From NCBI GenBank assembly GCA_000621185.1, contig KK211222.1, positions 429,523 through 493,522 of the forward strand: 64,000 nucleotides of DNA, written 5' to 3'. Within the stretch, counting starts at the first letter, position 1. Every line of letters starts with the position of its first letter. Below, piece after piece: positions 37,935 through 46,795 of this stretch. The notes beneath the pieces were generated by a model, which searched no databases, was not told the DNA's origin, and saw only the letters and a list, made by a program, of their open reading frames with translations. The translations under genes and the position numbers were made by a program. The stretch comes from Franconibacter pulveris DSM 19144 (lineage in GTDB: Bacteria > Pseudomonadota > Gammaproteobacteria > Enterobacterales > Enterobacteriaceae).

Positions 37935-38948
37935 ATGTCGTACGCAGTTGAGTTTGATAACGTCTCCCGGCTGTATGGCGAGGTGCGCGCCGTGGACGGC
38001 GTCACCATCCAGATAAAAGACGGCGAGTTTTTCTCCATGCTGGGGCCTTCCGGCTCCGGCAAAACCACCTGCCTGCGGCTTATCGCAGGCTTTGAACAAC
38101 TCTCTTGCGGCGCTATCCGCATTTTTGGTCGCGAAGCGAGCGAGCTGCCTCCCTGGGAGCGCGACGTCAACACGGTGTTTCAGGATTATGCGCTCTTTCC
38201 GCACATGTCGGTGCTGGAAAACGTCGCCTACGGGCTGATGGTGAAAGGGGTGGCGAAAAAAACGCGGCTTGCCCAGGCGCAGGAGGCGCTGGAGCGGGTG
38301 GCGCTCGGCTTCACCCATTCGCGCAAACCGTCGCAGCTCTCCGGCGGCCAGCGCCAGCGCGTGGCCATCGCCCGGGCGCTGGTGAACCAGCCGCGCGTGC
38401 TGCTGCTGGACGAGCCCCTCGGCGCGCTGGATTTAAAACTTCGCGAGCAGATGCAGGTCGAGCTGAAAAAACTGCAGCGCGAGCTTGGCATCACCTTTAT
38501 TTTCGTCACCCACGATCAGGGCGAAGCGCTGTCGATGTCGGACCGCGTGGCGGTCTTTAATAACGGCCGCATTGAGCAGGTCGATTCCCCTCGCGCGCTT
38601 TACATGCGCCCGCGCACGCCGTTCGTGGCGGGGTTTGTCGGCACCGCCAACGTGCTTGAGGACGGGCTGGTGCAGCGCCTGTGCGGTACAGAGGGCGCGT
38701 TTTCGCTGCGCCCGGAGCATATCCGGCTTAACGAAGCCGGGGAGATTCAGGTAAACGGCACCGTGCAGGAGATCCAGTATCAGGGCGCGGCTACCCGGCT
38801 TGAGCTGCGTCTTGCGAGTGGCGAGAAACTGCTGGTAAGCCAGGCGAACCTGCACAGCGCCTTGAGCGAAGGGGACTTTCGCATCGGCCAGCAAGTGACC
38901 GCCTCCTGGGCGCGCGAGGCGATGATCCCGCTGCGCGGGGAGGGGTAA
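37935..38948 (+). CDS. ydcT: Polyamine ABC transporter ATPase YdcT
   Basis: This is the cytoplasmic ATPase of the YdcSTUV importer, 337 residues. Walker A GPSGSGKT lies near 36-43, the signature LSGGQRQR near 134-141 and Walker B VLLLDEPLGALD near 155-166. The switch histidine is in FVTHDQGEAL. The C-terminal TOBE-like regulatory region (about 235-335) is typical of PotA-type ATPases. It sits between ydcS and ydcU; the ydcU start follows its stop by one base. Confidence 0.95.
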   Translation: MSYAVEFDNVSRLYGEVRAVDGVTIQIKDGEFFSMLGPSGSGKTTCLRLIAGFEQLSCGAIRIFGREASELPPWERDVNTVFQDYALFPHMSVLENVAYGLMVKGVAKKTRLAQAQEALERVALGFTHSRKPSQLSGGQRQRVAIARALVNQPRVLLLDEPLGALDLKLREQMQVELKKLQRELGITFIFVTHDQGEALSMSDRVAVFNNGRIEQVDSPRALYMRPRTPFVAGFVGTANVLEDGLVQRLCGTEGAFSLRPEHIRLNEAGEIQVNGTVQEIQYQGAATRLELRLASGEKLLVSQANLHSALSEGDFRIGQQVTASWAREAMIPLRGEG

Positions 38949-38949
38949 G

Positions 38950-39894
38950 ATGGAGATGACCGTCATGCCCGCGACGTCTCGCGAAGGGGTGCTGCGCCGC
39001 GTCACGACGCTGCTCTGGCAGCGCCCGACGCTGTGGTTGTTTTTACTGCTGCTGCCGCCGCTGCTCTGGTTCGGCATTATCTATCTCGGGTCGCTGCTGA
39101 CGCTGCTCTGGCAGGGGTTTTACACCTTTGACGACTTCACCATGTCGGTGACGCCGGACTTAACGCTCGCCAACCTGCAGGCGCTGTTTATTCCCTCCAA
39201 CTACGACATCATCCTGCGTACCCTGACGATGGCGATTGCGGTGACGATAGCCAGCGCCATTCTTGCCTATCCCATGGCCTGGTACATGGCGCGCTATACC
39301 AGCGGCAAGATGAAAGCGTTTTTTTATATCGCCGTCATGCTGCCGATGTGGGCGAGTTATATCGTTAAGGCCTACGCGTGGACGCTGCTGCTGGCGCGAG
39401 ATGGCGTGGCGCAGTGGTTTTTACAGCATCTGGGGCTGGAAGGGGCGCTTAACGCCGTGCTCGGCATACCCGGCATCGGCGGTAACACCCTCTCCACGTC
39501 GGGCCTTGGGCGCTTTCTGGTCTTCGTCTACATCTGGCTGCCGTTTATGATCCTGCCAATTCAGGCGGCGCTTGAACGACTGCCGCCTTCGCTGCTGCAA
39601 GCCTCGGCGGATCTCGGCGCGCGTCCGGCGCAGACCTTCCGTCATGTCATTTTGCCGCTCTCCATCCCCGGCGTGGCGGCGGGTTCAATCTTCACCTTCT
39701 CGCTGACGCTGGGCGACTTTATCGTGCCGCAGCTGGTGGGACCGCCGGGGTTCTTCATCGGCAATATGGTCTATTCCCAGCAGGGGGCGATTGGCAACAT
39801 GCCGATGGCGGCGGCCTTTACCCTCGTGCCGATTGTGTTAATCGCCGTTTATCTGGCGTTTGTGAAGCGCCTGGGAGCCTTCGATGCACTCTGA
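38950..39894 (+). CDS. ydcU: Polyamine ABC transporter permease YdcU
   Basis: This is the first inner-membrane permease subunit of YdcSTUV, 314 residues with six hydrophobic segments. The coupling (EAA-like) loop [23 protein letters not shown] (about 215-237, read in parts) contacts the ATPase. [24 protein letters not shown] matches E. coli YdcU. Translation probably starts at the ATG at 38950, with GGGGAGGGG overlapping the end of ydcT. Its last 11 bases overlap ydcV, so the two permeases are made together. Confidence 0.94.
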   Translation: MEMTVMPATSREGVLRRVTTLLWQRPTLWLFLLLLPPLLWFGIIYLGSLLTLLWQGFYTFDDFTMSVTPDLTLANLQALFIPSNYDIILRTLTMAIAVTIASAILAYPMAWYMARYTSGKMKAFFYIAVMLPMWASYIVKAYAWTLLLARDGVAQWFLQHLGLEGALNAVLGIPGIGGNTLSTSGLGRFLVFVYIWLPFMILPIQAALERLPPSLLQASADLGARPAQTFRHVILPLSIPGVAAGSIFTFSLTLGDFIVPQLVGPPGFFIGNMVYSQQGAIGNMPMAAAFTLVPIVLIAVYLAFVKRLGAFDAL

Positions 39895-40690
39895 ACGCCC
39901 GCCGCTGTTTTTGAAAATCGCCGCCTGGGGCGGAGTAATTTTTCTGCACTTTCCGCTGGTGATTATCGCGCTTTATGCCTTTAACACCGAAGACGCCGCG
40001 TTTAGCTTCCCGCCGAAAGGCTTCACCCTGCACTGGTTCAGCGTGGCGGCAGGGCGGTCCGATATTCTCGACGCGGTGATGCTTTCCGTGAAGGTGGCGG
40101 CGCTTGCCACCGCGCTTGCGCTGGTGCTGGGCACGCTTGCGGCGGCGGCGCTCTGGCGGCGGGAATTTTTTGGTAAAAACGCCATCTCGTTGCTGCTTCT
40201 GTTGCCTATCGCCCTGCCGGGGATAATTACCGGCATCGCCCTGCTGACGGCGTTTAAGACGCTAAACTTTGAACCAGGGTTCCTGACGATTGTGGTCGGT
40301 CACGCCACCTTCTGCGTGGTGGTCGTGTTTAACAACGTGATTGCGCGTTTTCGCCGCACTGCCTACAGCCTGGTCGAAGCCTCGATGGATCTCGGGGCCG
40401 ATGGCTGGCAAACCTTCCGGCATGTGATCCTGCCGAACCTCAGTACGGCGTTGCTGGCGGGCGGCATGCTGGCTTTCGCGCTGTCGTTCGATGAGATTAT
40501 CGTCACCACTTTCACCGCCGGGCATGAACGCACGTTGCCGCTCTGGTTGCTCAACCAGCTTGGCCGACCGCGCGACGTGCCGGTGACTAACGTGGTGGCG
40601 CTGTTGGTTATGCTGGTGACAATGATCCCCATTCTGGGAGCCTGGTGGCTGACCCGCGACGGCGAAATGGTCGCCGGCGGCGGTAAATAA
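39884..40690 (+). CDS. ydcV: Polyamine ABC transporter permease YdcV
   Basis: This is the second permease subunit of YdcSTUV, 268 residues with six hydrophobic segments. The coupling loop [23 protein letters not shown] (about 163-185, read in parts) contains the EAA motif. [22 protein letters not shown] is typical of the PotC/PotI group. It overlaps the end of ydcU by 11 bases and precedes patD by 23 bases. Confidence 0.94.
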   Translation: MHSERPPLFLKIAAWGGVIFLHFPLVIIALYAFNTEDAAFSFPPKGFTLHWFSVAAGRSDILDAVMLSVKVAALATALALVLGTLAAAALWRREFFGKNAISLLLLLPIALPGIITGIALLTAFKTLNFEPGFLTIVVGHATFCVVVVFNNVIARFRRTAYSLVEASMDLGADGWQTFRHVILPNLSTALLAGGMLAFALSFDEIIVTTFTAGHERTLPLWLLNQLGRPRDVPVTNVVALLVMLVTMIPILGAWWLTRDGEMVAGGGK

Positions 40691-40713
40691 CTTTTCGTTC
40701 AAAGGAAAACGCT

Positions 40714-42138
40714 ATGCAGAATCAACTACTGATTAACGGGAAACTCCTGAGCGGCGAAGGGGAGAAGCTGCCCGTTTACAACCCGGCAACCGGCGAAGTG
40801 CTGCTGGAGATTGCCGAAGCGACGCCTGCGCAGGTGGATGAGGCGGTTAACGCCGCCGACGCCGCCTTTGAGCAGTGGGGGCAAACCACGCCGAAAGAAC
40901 GCGCCGAAGCGCTGCTCAAACTGGCGGACGCCATTGAGCAAAACGCGGAAACGTTCGCGAAGCTTGAATCGCAAAACTGCGGCAAGCCGCTGCACTGCGT
41001 CATTAACGACGAAATCCCGGCGGTGGTGGATGTGTTTCGCTTCTTTGCGGGCGCGGCGCGCTGCCTGAGCGGCCTTGCCGCGGGCGAATACCTGAGCGGC
41101 CACACGTCGATGATCCGCCGCGACCCGGTAGGCGTGGTGGCGTCCATCGCGCCCTGGAATTACCCGCTAATGATGGCGGCCTGGAAGCTGGCGCCGGCGC
41201 TGGCGGCGGGCAACTGCGTGGTTATCAAACCTTCTGAAATCACGCCGCTTACCGCGCTCAAGCTCGGGGAGTTTGCAAAAGAGATTCTGCCGCCAGGGGT
41301 GCTCAACGTGCTGTTTGGCCGCGGCCAGACGGTAGGCGACCCGCTCACCGGGCATGAGAAAGTGCGCATGGTTTCGCTGACCGGCTCGATAGCCACCGGC
41401 GAGCACATCATCCGCCACACCGCCTCGGGCGTTAAGCGCACCCATATGGAGCTTGGCGGCAAAGCGCCGGTGCTGGTGTTTGACGACGCGGATCTCGACG
41501 CCGTGGTGGAGGGCATTCGTACCTTTGGTTTCTATAACGCCGGGCAGGACTGTACGGCGGCCTGTCGCATTTACGCGCAAAAGGGCATTTACGAGCAGCT
41601 GGTGGAAAAACTGGGCGCGGCGGTGGCGAGCCTGAAGCAGGGCGCGCCGGAAGAGGAAACCACCGAACTCGGCCCGCTCAGTTCGCTGGCGCATCTGGAG
41701 CGCGTAAGCAAGGCGGTCAACGAAGCCAAAGCCTTGCCCCACGTTAAGGTGGTGACCGGCGGCGAGAAGCTCGACGGGCCGGGTTATTTCTTCAAACCAA
41801 CGGTTATCGCCGGCGCGAAACAGGAAGACGCCATTGTGCAGCGCGAAGTCTTCGGCCCGGTAGTCAGCGTGACGCCGTTTGACGACGAAGCGCAGGCGCT
41901 CGCCTGGGCGAACGATTCGCAATACGGGCTGGCTTCCTCTGTCTGGACGCAAGACGTAGGCCGCGCTCACCGCTTAAGCGCGCGATTGCAGTACGGCTGC
42001 ACCTGGGTCAACACGCACTTTATGCTGGTCAGCGAAATGCCGCACGGCGGACAGAAGCACTCCGGCTACGGCAAGGATATGTCGATGTACGGGCTTGAGG
42101 ACTACACGGTCGTAAGGCATGTGATGATAAAGCATTAA
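40714..42138 (+). CDS. patD: Gamma-aminobutyraldehyde dehydrogenase PatD (YdcW)
   Basis: This cytoplasmic aldehyde dehydrogenase oxidises 4-aminobutanal (1-pyrroline) to GABA with NAD+, the step after putrescine transamination. The 474 residues match the E. coli enzyme in length. They contain the cofactor block [22 protein letters not shown] (about 148-169, read in parts), the general-base Glu in MELGGKAP (about 246) and the catalytic Cys in AGQDCTAA (about 280). AAAGGAAAACGCT stands ahead of the ATG. It closes the ydcSTUV operon, so uptake and degradation of the amine are coupled. Confidence 0.95.
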   Translation: MQNQLLINGKLLSGEGEKLPVYNPATGEVLLEIAEATPAQVDEAVNAADAAFEQWGQTTPKERAEALLKLADAIEQNAETFAKLESQNCGKPLHCVINDEIPAVVDVFRFFAGAARCLSGLAAGEYLSGHTSMIRRDPVGVVASIAPWNYPLMMAAWKLAPALAAGNCVVIKPSEITPLTALKLGEFAKEILPPGVLNVLFGRGQTVGDPLTGHEKVRMVSLTGSIATGEHIIRHTASGVKRTHMELGGKAPVLVFDDADLDAVVEGIRTFGFYNAGQDCTAACRIYAQKGIYEQLVEKLGAAVASLKQGAPEEETTELGPLSSLAHLERVSKAVNEAKALPHVKVVTGGEKLDGPGYFFKPTVIAGAKQEDAIVQREVFGPVVSVTPFDDEAQALAWANDSQYGLASSVWTQDVGRAHRLSARLQYGCTWVNTHFMLVSEMPHGGQKHSGYGKDMSMYGLEDYTVVRHVMIKH

Positions 42139-42167
42139 TTTGCCCATGAGTCCTTTTTAAAAAGGGG

Positions 42168-42203
42168 TTACGCCGCGTGTGAGAATAACGTCGCGCGGCG
42201 TAA
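42168..42203 (+). repeat. Hairpin after patD
   Basis: TTACGCCGCG (42168-42177) and CGCGGCGTAA (42194-42203) form a perfect 10-bp inverted repeat. There is no T tract, so it may protect the 3' end of the message rather than terminate it. A second repeat, ACAACAT/ATGTTGT, follows near 42222-42240. Confidence 0.5.
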
Positions 42204-42359
42204 GCCAGCGCCTTGTCATTAAGACAACATCGTTAATGTTGTTTGTGAACTGTCACGCTGTTTCTTAAAAATATTTCCATTGTCGGCCTCTGGTTTTTTA
42301 TGCATCTTTTATAATTTCAACGTGAAATAAACGCGGCAATAATATCACTCGGAGGCACC

Positions 42360-43028
42360 ATGGTCGTCACCACGAAGTTATCGCTAAGGCTGGGCGCAAT
42401 ATTACTGACCTGCGCGCTCGCAGGCTGCTCATCAAAGGTTGCGGAAACTAATCAATACTCCGGATTCCTGCAAAATTATTCTGACTTAAAACCGGCGAAA
42501 ACGCCTTCAGGACACGAGGTCTTGCGCTGGATTTCACCCGATTTTCGCGTCAGCAATTATCAAAGCGTTTATTTCGCGCCCGTTGTCTATTATCCCGCCG
42601 CAACGCCTGACAGCCGGGTTAGCGCCCAGACGCTTGAGCAGATTCGTTCCTATACCGAGCAGCGCTTGAAAACCGCCGTCGGCTCTCGCCTGCAGCTCGT
42701 CCCGCAGCCGCAGCCGGGAGGGCTGATATTTAAAACAGCCATCACTGCCGTTTCGGCAGAAAATAAAGACGTAAGATTTTATGAAGTATTGCCTGTCACG
42801 GCCGTGGTCGCCGGCACCATGGCGTTAACGGGTAAGCGTTCGCAAAACGCATTGCTGTTTATTGAGGCGGAAGCAATTGACGTTTCAACAAACAAGCCGG
42901 TATTAAAAGTGGTAAGAAAAGGCTATGGCCGATCGGTTTCCAATAGCACTACGCAAATCACTGAAGCCGATGTAAAAAGCGCGATTGATGAAATGGTCGC
43001 CGACGTGGGCGCATTTCCCGCCAACTAA
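42360..43028 (+). CDS. DUF3313 lipoprotein, YdcL paralogue
   Basis: This 222-residue predicted lipoprotein belongs to the same family as the product of 23142-23819. It has lipobox LAGC (Cys near 23), then SSKVAETNQYSGFLQNYSDL, GHEVLRWISPDF, PGGLIFKTAITAV and VRFYEVLPVTAVVAGTMALTG. GGAGG precedes the ATG. It follows the patD operon but has its own leader of about 220 bases. The role is unknown. Divergence from the first copy is considerable, so this is an old duplication or separate acquisition. Confidence 0.88.
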   Translation: MVVTTKLSLRLGAILLTCALAGCSSKVAETNQYSGFLQNYSDLKPAKTPSGHEVLRWISPDFRVSNYQSVYFAPVVYYPAATPDSRVSAQTLEQIRSYTEQRLKTAVGSRLQLVPQPQPGGLIFKTAITAVSAENKDVRFYEVLPVTAVVAGTMALTGKRSQNALLFIEAEAIDVSTNKPVLKVVRKGYGRSVSNSTTQITEADVKSAIDEMVADVGAFPAN

Positions 43029-43051
43029 CGGTTGAATATTAAATTAAGCTT

Positions 43052-43083
43052 AAGGCGAGTCCCGTTATGGGACTCGCCTTTAT
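43052..43083 (+). terminator. Terminator of the second DUF3313 gene
   Basis: The 12-bp stem AAGGCGAGTCCC/GGGACTCGCCTT with loop GTTAT (43052-43080) is followed by TATT. The U tract is short. Confidence 0.7.
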
Positions 43084-43189
43084 TAGCAGGCTAGTTATTT
43101 ATCCGATCATGAACCGACATTGTTTCACCCGCGCCAGAATAACCTTAATGTAAATACTACCTGTGAATGGCAGGAAAAAATCATTTGTA

Positions 43190-44326
43190 TTAATGATCAA
43201 GATACAAATAGTGCATCCAGCTGGTCATTCGCAGCAGGACTTTACGCATGACGGACACATGCGTGAAATGCTGAGAATAGATAGCCACCTGGGCGAAAAT
43301 GCCATCCGGCAGGGCATCCACCTCCGCATCAGGTGCAAGCTCAATCACCGCCAGCACGCCATCGCTGCCGGGTTGCAGGGTGAGCGATTGCAACGTGCCC
43401 TGCGCCTGGTAAGCGCCGCCGGGCACCACGGGAAGGATTTCAATCAGTTTTCCTGCAAAGACCTGACCTGGCAGGGCGGTAAAAACCACTTCCGCTTCAT
43501 CGCCCGCCTGCAAACGCAACAGCGAGTTTTGCCGGAACTGCGCGATAATTTGCCGCTTTTGCTCGGGTATGAAAACCATCACCGGACGCAGCGGCAGGGC
43601 GGCGGCATAGGTGCCCGGGCGAATTAACACCTGTGTGACATAGCCGTCGTCAGGCGCGCGAACCACCGTTTGGTTGAGGTTATAGGTGGCCTCCGCCAGT
43701 TGCGCCCGCAGGCTTACAATCTGCGACTGTTCGCCGTTGAGCGTGCTCTCAAGCTGGCTCTGAATTTGCGCCTGTTCGGCAACGGAAGCTTTTACCAGCG
43801 CCTCTTGCGCCAGATAATTTTGCCGCGCGTTATCAATATCGCTTTCTGAGAAAGGATTCACTCTCGCCTGACTGCCCCTGACATAACGCTGGTAATCTTT
43901 ATATAAACGATCGCGCTCCGCCGTAATGCGCGACGTGTTGGCGATAGCTTCATCTAATTGTCCTTTCAGGGCGCGAATATTGTGTATTGCTGTGACCAGG
44001 TCGGCCTGTAATCTTTCCACGCGGGCCTGATACCGGCCTTTATCAAGCTCAAAAAGCATTTCGCCTTTTTTTATCAGCTTATTCTGTTTATCCGTCACCT
44101 TCGTGACGACGCCCGTAACCTGCGGCGTTATCGGCACCGAGATCACGGCTTTCTGAGCAAGGTAAGTATAAGGGTGGTTATAGTTCATCAATAAAATAAG
44201 CGCGCCAATTAAAAACACGCCGCCGAGCGCCGCTGTGGGCACGGTCCATTTATTTACCGGTATTTTGAAAACCTTAAAAATCGACCAGGCGATGGCGACA
44301 TAAGTGAGAATGATGAGCAAGTCCAT
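43190..44326 (-). CDS. yiaV: HlyD-family membrane fusion protein YiaV
   Basis: This 378-residue periplasmic adaptor is anchored by N-terminal membrane segments (two hydrophobic stretches within residues 1-50). It then shows a biotinyl-lipoyl-like part ([24 protein letters not shown], about 90-113, read in parts), a long alpha-helical hairpin (about 115-205) and the second half-motif [17 protein letters not shown]. HlyD adaptors bridge inner-membrane exporters to outer-membrane channels, but no exporter gene is adjacent. It closely resembles E. coli YiaV and lies three bases after yiaW, as in E. coli, though E. coli keeps this pair elsewhere on the chromosome. Confidence 0.93.
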   Translation of the reverse strand: MDLLIILTYVAIAWSIFKVFKIPVNKWTVPTAALGGVFLIGALILLMNYNHPYTYLAQKAVISVPITPQVTGVVTKVTDKQNKLIKKGEMLFELDKGRYQARVERLQADLVTAIHNIRALKGQLDEAIANTSRITAERDRLYKDYQRYVRGSQARVNPFSESDIDNARQNYLAQEALVKASVAEQAQIQSQLESTLNGEQSQIVSLRAQLAEATYNLNQTVVRAPDDGYVTQVLIRPGTYAAALPLRPVMVFIPEQKRQIIAQFRQNSLLRLQAGDEAEVVFTALPGQVFAGKLIEILPVVPGGAYQAQGTLQSLTLQPGSDGVLAVIELAPDAEVDALPDGIFAQVAIYSQHFTHVSVMRKVLLRMTSWMHYLYLDH

Positions 44327-44329
44327 CTC

Positions 44330-44653
44330 TTACTCCTGCGGTGGTGTAATATGGCCAAGCTTACGCTCCAGCTCCTGTACCCGTTGCTGCAACTGCGCAA
44401 GCTCAGCTTCATCTTTCTGCTGCATGCCCCAGCCACGCTCCGGGCGGTATAAGGTCGCCCAAATCCACAAAAAGGGCCAGATTACGTGAAGCGTAAATAA
44501 ACTTACCCAGCCTGCCACATGAATAGCATCGGCGTGAGGATGGTTGCGCGATTTTGCAATCAGATAGGGGATATCATGCAGGATAATAATCCCGTAAAAA
44601 ATAATCAGAAAAACAAAAATAAGTACACCCAGCGCAAAATAGTTAAGAAACAT
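44330..44653 (-). CDS. yiaW: DUF3302 inner-membrane protein YiaW
   Basis: This is a 107-residue membrane protein with two hydrophobic helices (about 5-28 and 47-68) and a C-terminal coiled-coil-like tail (EAELAQLQQRVQELERKL). The central part, HDIPYLIAKSRNHPHADAIHVAGW, is nearly invariant against E. coli YiaW as I recall it. GAGG precedes the ATG. It is the first gene of the yiaWV pair and probably a membrane partner of the YiaV adaptor. Confidence 0.92.
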   Translation of the reverse strand: MFLNYFALGVLIFVFLIIFYGIIILHDIPYLIAKSRNHPHADAIHVAGWVSLFTLHVIWPFLWIWATLYRPERGWGMQQKDEAELAQLQQRVQELERKLGHITPPQE

Positions 44654-45019
44654 AGCCGCCTCGAATAAACGATGTACTGTTCGATACTAATATAGACGCT
44701 AACGCCATCGCCCTGTTAAAAAAGTAAATGATTTTTGCGCGTTATCGCAGAGATTAAAATGGGCTATCAGAAACAAGCGGCAAAGGAAATAATGCATTCA
44801 TGGCATTTTGCGGCGCGCTCTGTTTTATTGTGTTGATTTTTTAAACCCATTTTTTTGCCGCTGCGAAGAGTAGGTTCTTAATGGTTTAAAAAATAAGCGG
44901 TGAGTCTGTCAATACGCCGAAAGTAGAGAACAGCGCGCGTGTCGCTCAGACACAGCTTTTTACCGAACCGGTGGCGCGGTGAAAAATTAACCTGTTTCAT
45001 TGTTGGCGGCAGGCGCTGG
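44654..45019. other. AT-rich gene-free stretch upstream of yiaW
   Basis: Beyond the yiaW promoter region (TATATT near 44690), I see no credible gene. The longest reading of note is a 25-codon frame from 44758 with only a weak ribosome site. The T-rich tract near 44840-44860 and the overall base composition contrast with the neighbouring genes. Confidence 0.5.
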
Positions 45020-45103
45020 AAAAAGAAACCTCTGAAGGTAGAAATCCAGGCACCTTCAGAGGCGATGCAAGGCATCATTCGTTACCTGTGACCAACGTCA
45101 CGG
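45020..45103 (-). ncRNA. Candidate small RNA with its own promoter and terminator
   Basis: On the minus strand a promoter TTGAGA (45138-45133), 17 bases, TACATT (45115-45110) would start an RNA near 45103. The RNA would be about 84 bases and hold three inverted repeats in a row: GTGAC-GTTG-GTCAC (45101-45088), GATGC-CTT-GCATC (45076-45064) and a terminator of ten perfect pairs CCTCTGAAGG/CCTTCAGAGG (45062-45029) running into TTTCTTTTT. No protein-coding gene on this strand accounts for the terminator. I do not recognise the RNA. The first repeat also reads as a CRP-like site (TGTGA-N6-TCACG), an alternative meaning for that part. Confidence 0.5.
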
Positions 45104-45328
45104 AGCAAAAATGTAGATAAAGGTGTGAAGGTTCTCAAGGCGACAGGTTTAACATTTTGTGTGGTAATACATGTGGTTAAAATACGCCTCAGCCGCGGCA
45201 CGCTGCGTTCTCTGCGCATCGTCGTTTTTTTAAGCGAAATGTTCATGGCGAGACAGCAACAGGGGAAAATAAACGTCAGAGCGGGTTATTCATCAACCAT
45301 GAAAAGTGACCAGGGGCGATAAACGAAA

Positions 45329-45350
45329 CCGGGTAGCTTACGCTACCCGG
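45329..45350 (-). terminator. Terminator of the 64-residue gene
   Basis: On the minus strand CCGGGTAGC-GTAA-GCTACCCGG is followed by TTTCGTTTA. It lies 15 bases after the stop of the gene at 45366. Confidence 0.75.
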
Positions 45351-45365
45351 CTGAGCTTTATTCCC

Positions 45366-45560
45366 TTAATGCTGACTTGCTAAATAGCTGAGGTAGAACT
45401 GATAACGTTTAACGAACCATACTCTACTGTCGCTATCCATATTTCCTGTGATGGTATCTATATCGAACTGCCTACCGTGAACGCACATTTGAGCAAAACT
45501 GCGTGCCAGAAAATCAAAATTACCAGATAACATAATGCTTTGTTGTTCAATAGACTGCAT
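45366..45560 (-). CDS. Small protein of unknown function, possibly YmgB/AriR-like
   Basis: This 64-residue soluble protein is predicted to be helical ([20 protein letters not shown], then [13 protein letters not shown] and [13 protein letters not shown]). An ATG at 45644 would give 92 residues, but AAGGAGG lies exactly five bases ahead of the ATG at 45560, which I take as the start. The pattern of a helix, a short GRxF turn and a C-terminal helix loosely recalls the YcgZ/YmgA/AriR connector proteins of biofilm and acid response, but I am not confident. A good terminator follows. It reads towards the candidate small RNA. Confidence 0.6.
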   Translation of the reverse strand: MQSIEQQSIMLSGNFDFLARSFAQMCVHGRQFDIDTITGNMDSDSRVWFVKRYQFYLSYLASQH

Positions 45561-45941
45561 CAATTCCTCCTTCATCAGTGGGTGGGGATAAAGAGAAAAG
45601 GGATCATTATAAAAAGTATTATTCAAAAGCGTTGAAACAGCCAATTCTATAATGGCTCACTTTTCAATATGTAATAACGAAACGAAAAAGAAAAAGAGGC
45701 GGAATATTATTTTCTCGCGCAGCTCATCGCTTCGATTATTCTTTACGCGGCGGCTGGAATGATATGCTTAGCGCCGCAGACTGTCAGAAGGCGCAACGCG
45801 CATCATCTACACATCTGCTTACCTTTTAACGCCATAACAGGTTAAAAGCCATGCAGTTAATCGGTTAGGATGCTAACTATCTCAGTCACTACGCGTCTGT
45901 CAGCCTCGCTGGCTATGGCGCATTATCTTCTTTGAGTTGCG
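45561..45941. other. Gene-free stretch between two small divergent genes
   Basis: This AT-rich region must hold the promoters of the 64-residue gene (-) and the FxLYD-type gene (+). A perfect 8-bp inverted repeat, CTTTTAAC/GTTAAAAG (45833-45840 and 45851-45858), is the only element that stands out. Confidence 0.45.
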
Positions 45942-46280
45942 ATGAAACCTCTGTTATTCCTTATCCTGCTTGCGCTTACCTTCTCCTGGGGCGTTGCCCG
46001 TGCTGGTGATAAGCGGATTTCGATATCCGATCTCCATTTTGTAAAAACAGTCAAAGGGCATATGCGCATTGAGGGACTGGTCAAAAACCTGACCAACCAT
46101 CCGCTGCGGCAGGTTTATGTCGCGTTCAACCTGCTGAAAAACGGCATGGTGGTGGGGTACAGCACCGATATAGTATTTAACCTGCAACCGAAGCAGGAGT
46201 GGCTTATCAACGCGCGCTGCCATACGCGTATTGTCAAACCAGACCATTTCCGCCTGGCGGAGCTTTCCGCTATTCCTTAA
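45942..46280 (+). CDS. Small exported protein with an FxLYD-like domain
   Basis: This 112-residue protein has a signal peptide (MKPLLFLILLALTFSWGVARA) and a single beta-sandwich-like domain. The pattern GHMRIEGLVKNLTNHPLRQVYVAFNLL followed by NGMVVGYSTDIVFNLQPKQEW (read in parts) fits FxLYD domains, found in surface and periplasmic proteins of unknown role. There is no lipobox. No strong ribosome site precedes the ATG. Both neighbours are also small unknown genes. Confidence 0.7.
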   Translation: MKPLLFLILLALTFSWGVARAGDKRISISDLHFVKTVKGHMRIEGLVKNLTNHPLRQVYVAFNLLKNGMVVGYSTDIVFNLQPKQEWLINARCHTRIVKPDHFRLAELSAIP

Positions 46281-46404
46281 CGCCTTCAGGACGTTGAAGG
46301 CGAGCGCACCGACGCGTTGTTTTATCCTTGCGCGCCGTCATGCCGGCATCGTAATGCAAAAAAATACTCTACCCTTTGAGTAAACACGACTTAAAGGAGG
46401 ATGT

Positions 46405-46605
46405 ATGTCACTGTCGATCGATAAAAAGCAACAGCCGGAAGGGGAATATGTCTATACCGCCACCTGCCGCGAGCAAACTTACCACTTCACCGTCACCGGC
46501 AAAGGGGCAACCGCCACCGAGGCGGACCAGAATCTGCTGCGCGCGCTGGAGGAAATGAAACAGCGGCTGGATGAAGTCGCCCAGACCGGCAAACTCTCCG
46601 CCTGA
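46405..46605 (+). CDS. Small cytoplasmic protein of unknown function
   Basis: This is a 66-residue acidic protein with two beta-rich stretches (GEYVYTATCREQTYHFTVTG) followed by a helix (ATEADQNLLRALEEMKQRLDEVAQ). I do not recognise the family. A perfect AAGGAGG five bases before the ATG, and an inverted repeat after the stop, support it as a gene. Confidence 0.7.
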   Translation: MSLSIDKKQQPEGEYVYTATCREQTYHFTVTGKGATATEADQNLLRALEEMKQRLDEVAQTGKLSA

Positions 46606-46617
46606 ATCTCTTCTGCC

Positions 46618-46648
46618 GCCTGCCGGGTCTGCGGCAGGCCACCTTTAA
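46618..46648 (+). terminator. Probable terminator after the 66-residue gene
   Basis: GCCTGCCG (46618-46625) pairs with CGGCAGGC (46632-46639) and is followed by CACCTTTAATT. The U tract is weak. Confidence 0.5.
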
Positions 46649-46746
46649 TTAGTTACAACATACTTTTAAATACGCATTCATCCTTAACCTCACCCTTAGC
46701 GTATGCCAGGCCATGCAGGGCCGCACAGGCGGCATCGGCAGGCCCG

Positions 46747-46780
46747 TTGTCATTAATCTGTCACAGCGGCTCTTTATAAC
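46747..46780 (+). promoter_or_regulatory. Pho box and -10 of the phytase-like gene
   Basis: TTGTCAT-TAAT-CTGTCAC (46747-46764) matches the 7-4-7 PhoB box (CTGTCAT-A/T4-CTGTCAC). The -10 TATAAC (46775-46780) lies ten bases on, the spacing at which PhoB replaces the -35 element. This predicts induction under phosphate limitation. Confidence 0.8.
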
Positions 46781-46795
46781 AGGGGCATCTTTAAA

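Noticed and set aside
44878-45078. A 66-codon minus-strand frame
   Set aside because: It runs through the 10-bp terminator hairpin of the candidate small RNA and has no ribosome site.
45087-45102. A CRP site (TGTGA-N6-TCACG)
   Set aside because: The match is good, but the site lies downstream of the likely transcription start and also forms the first stem of the candidate RNA; I cannot decide, so it is not listed separately.
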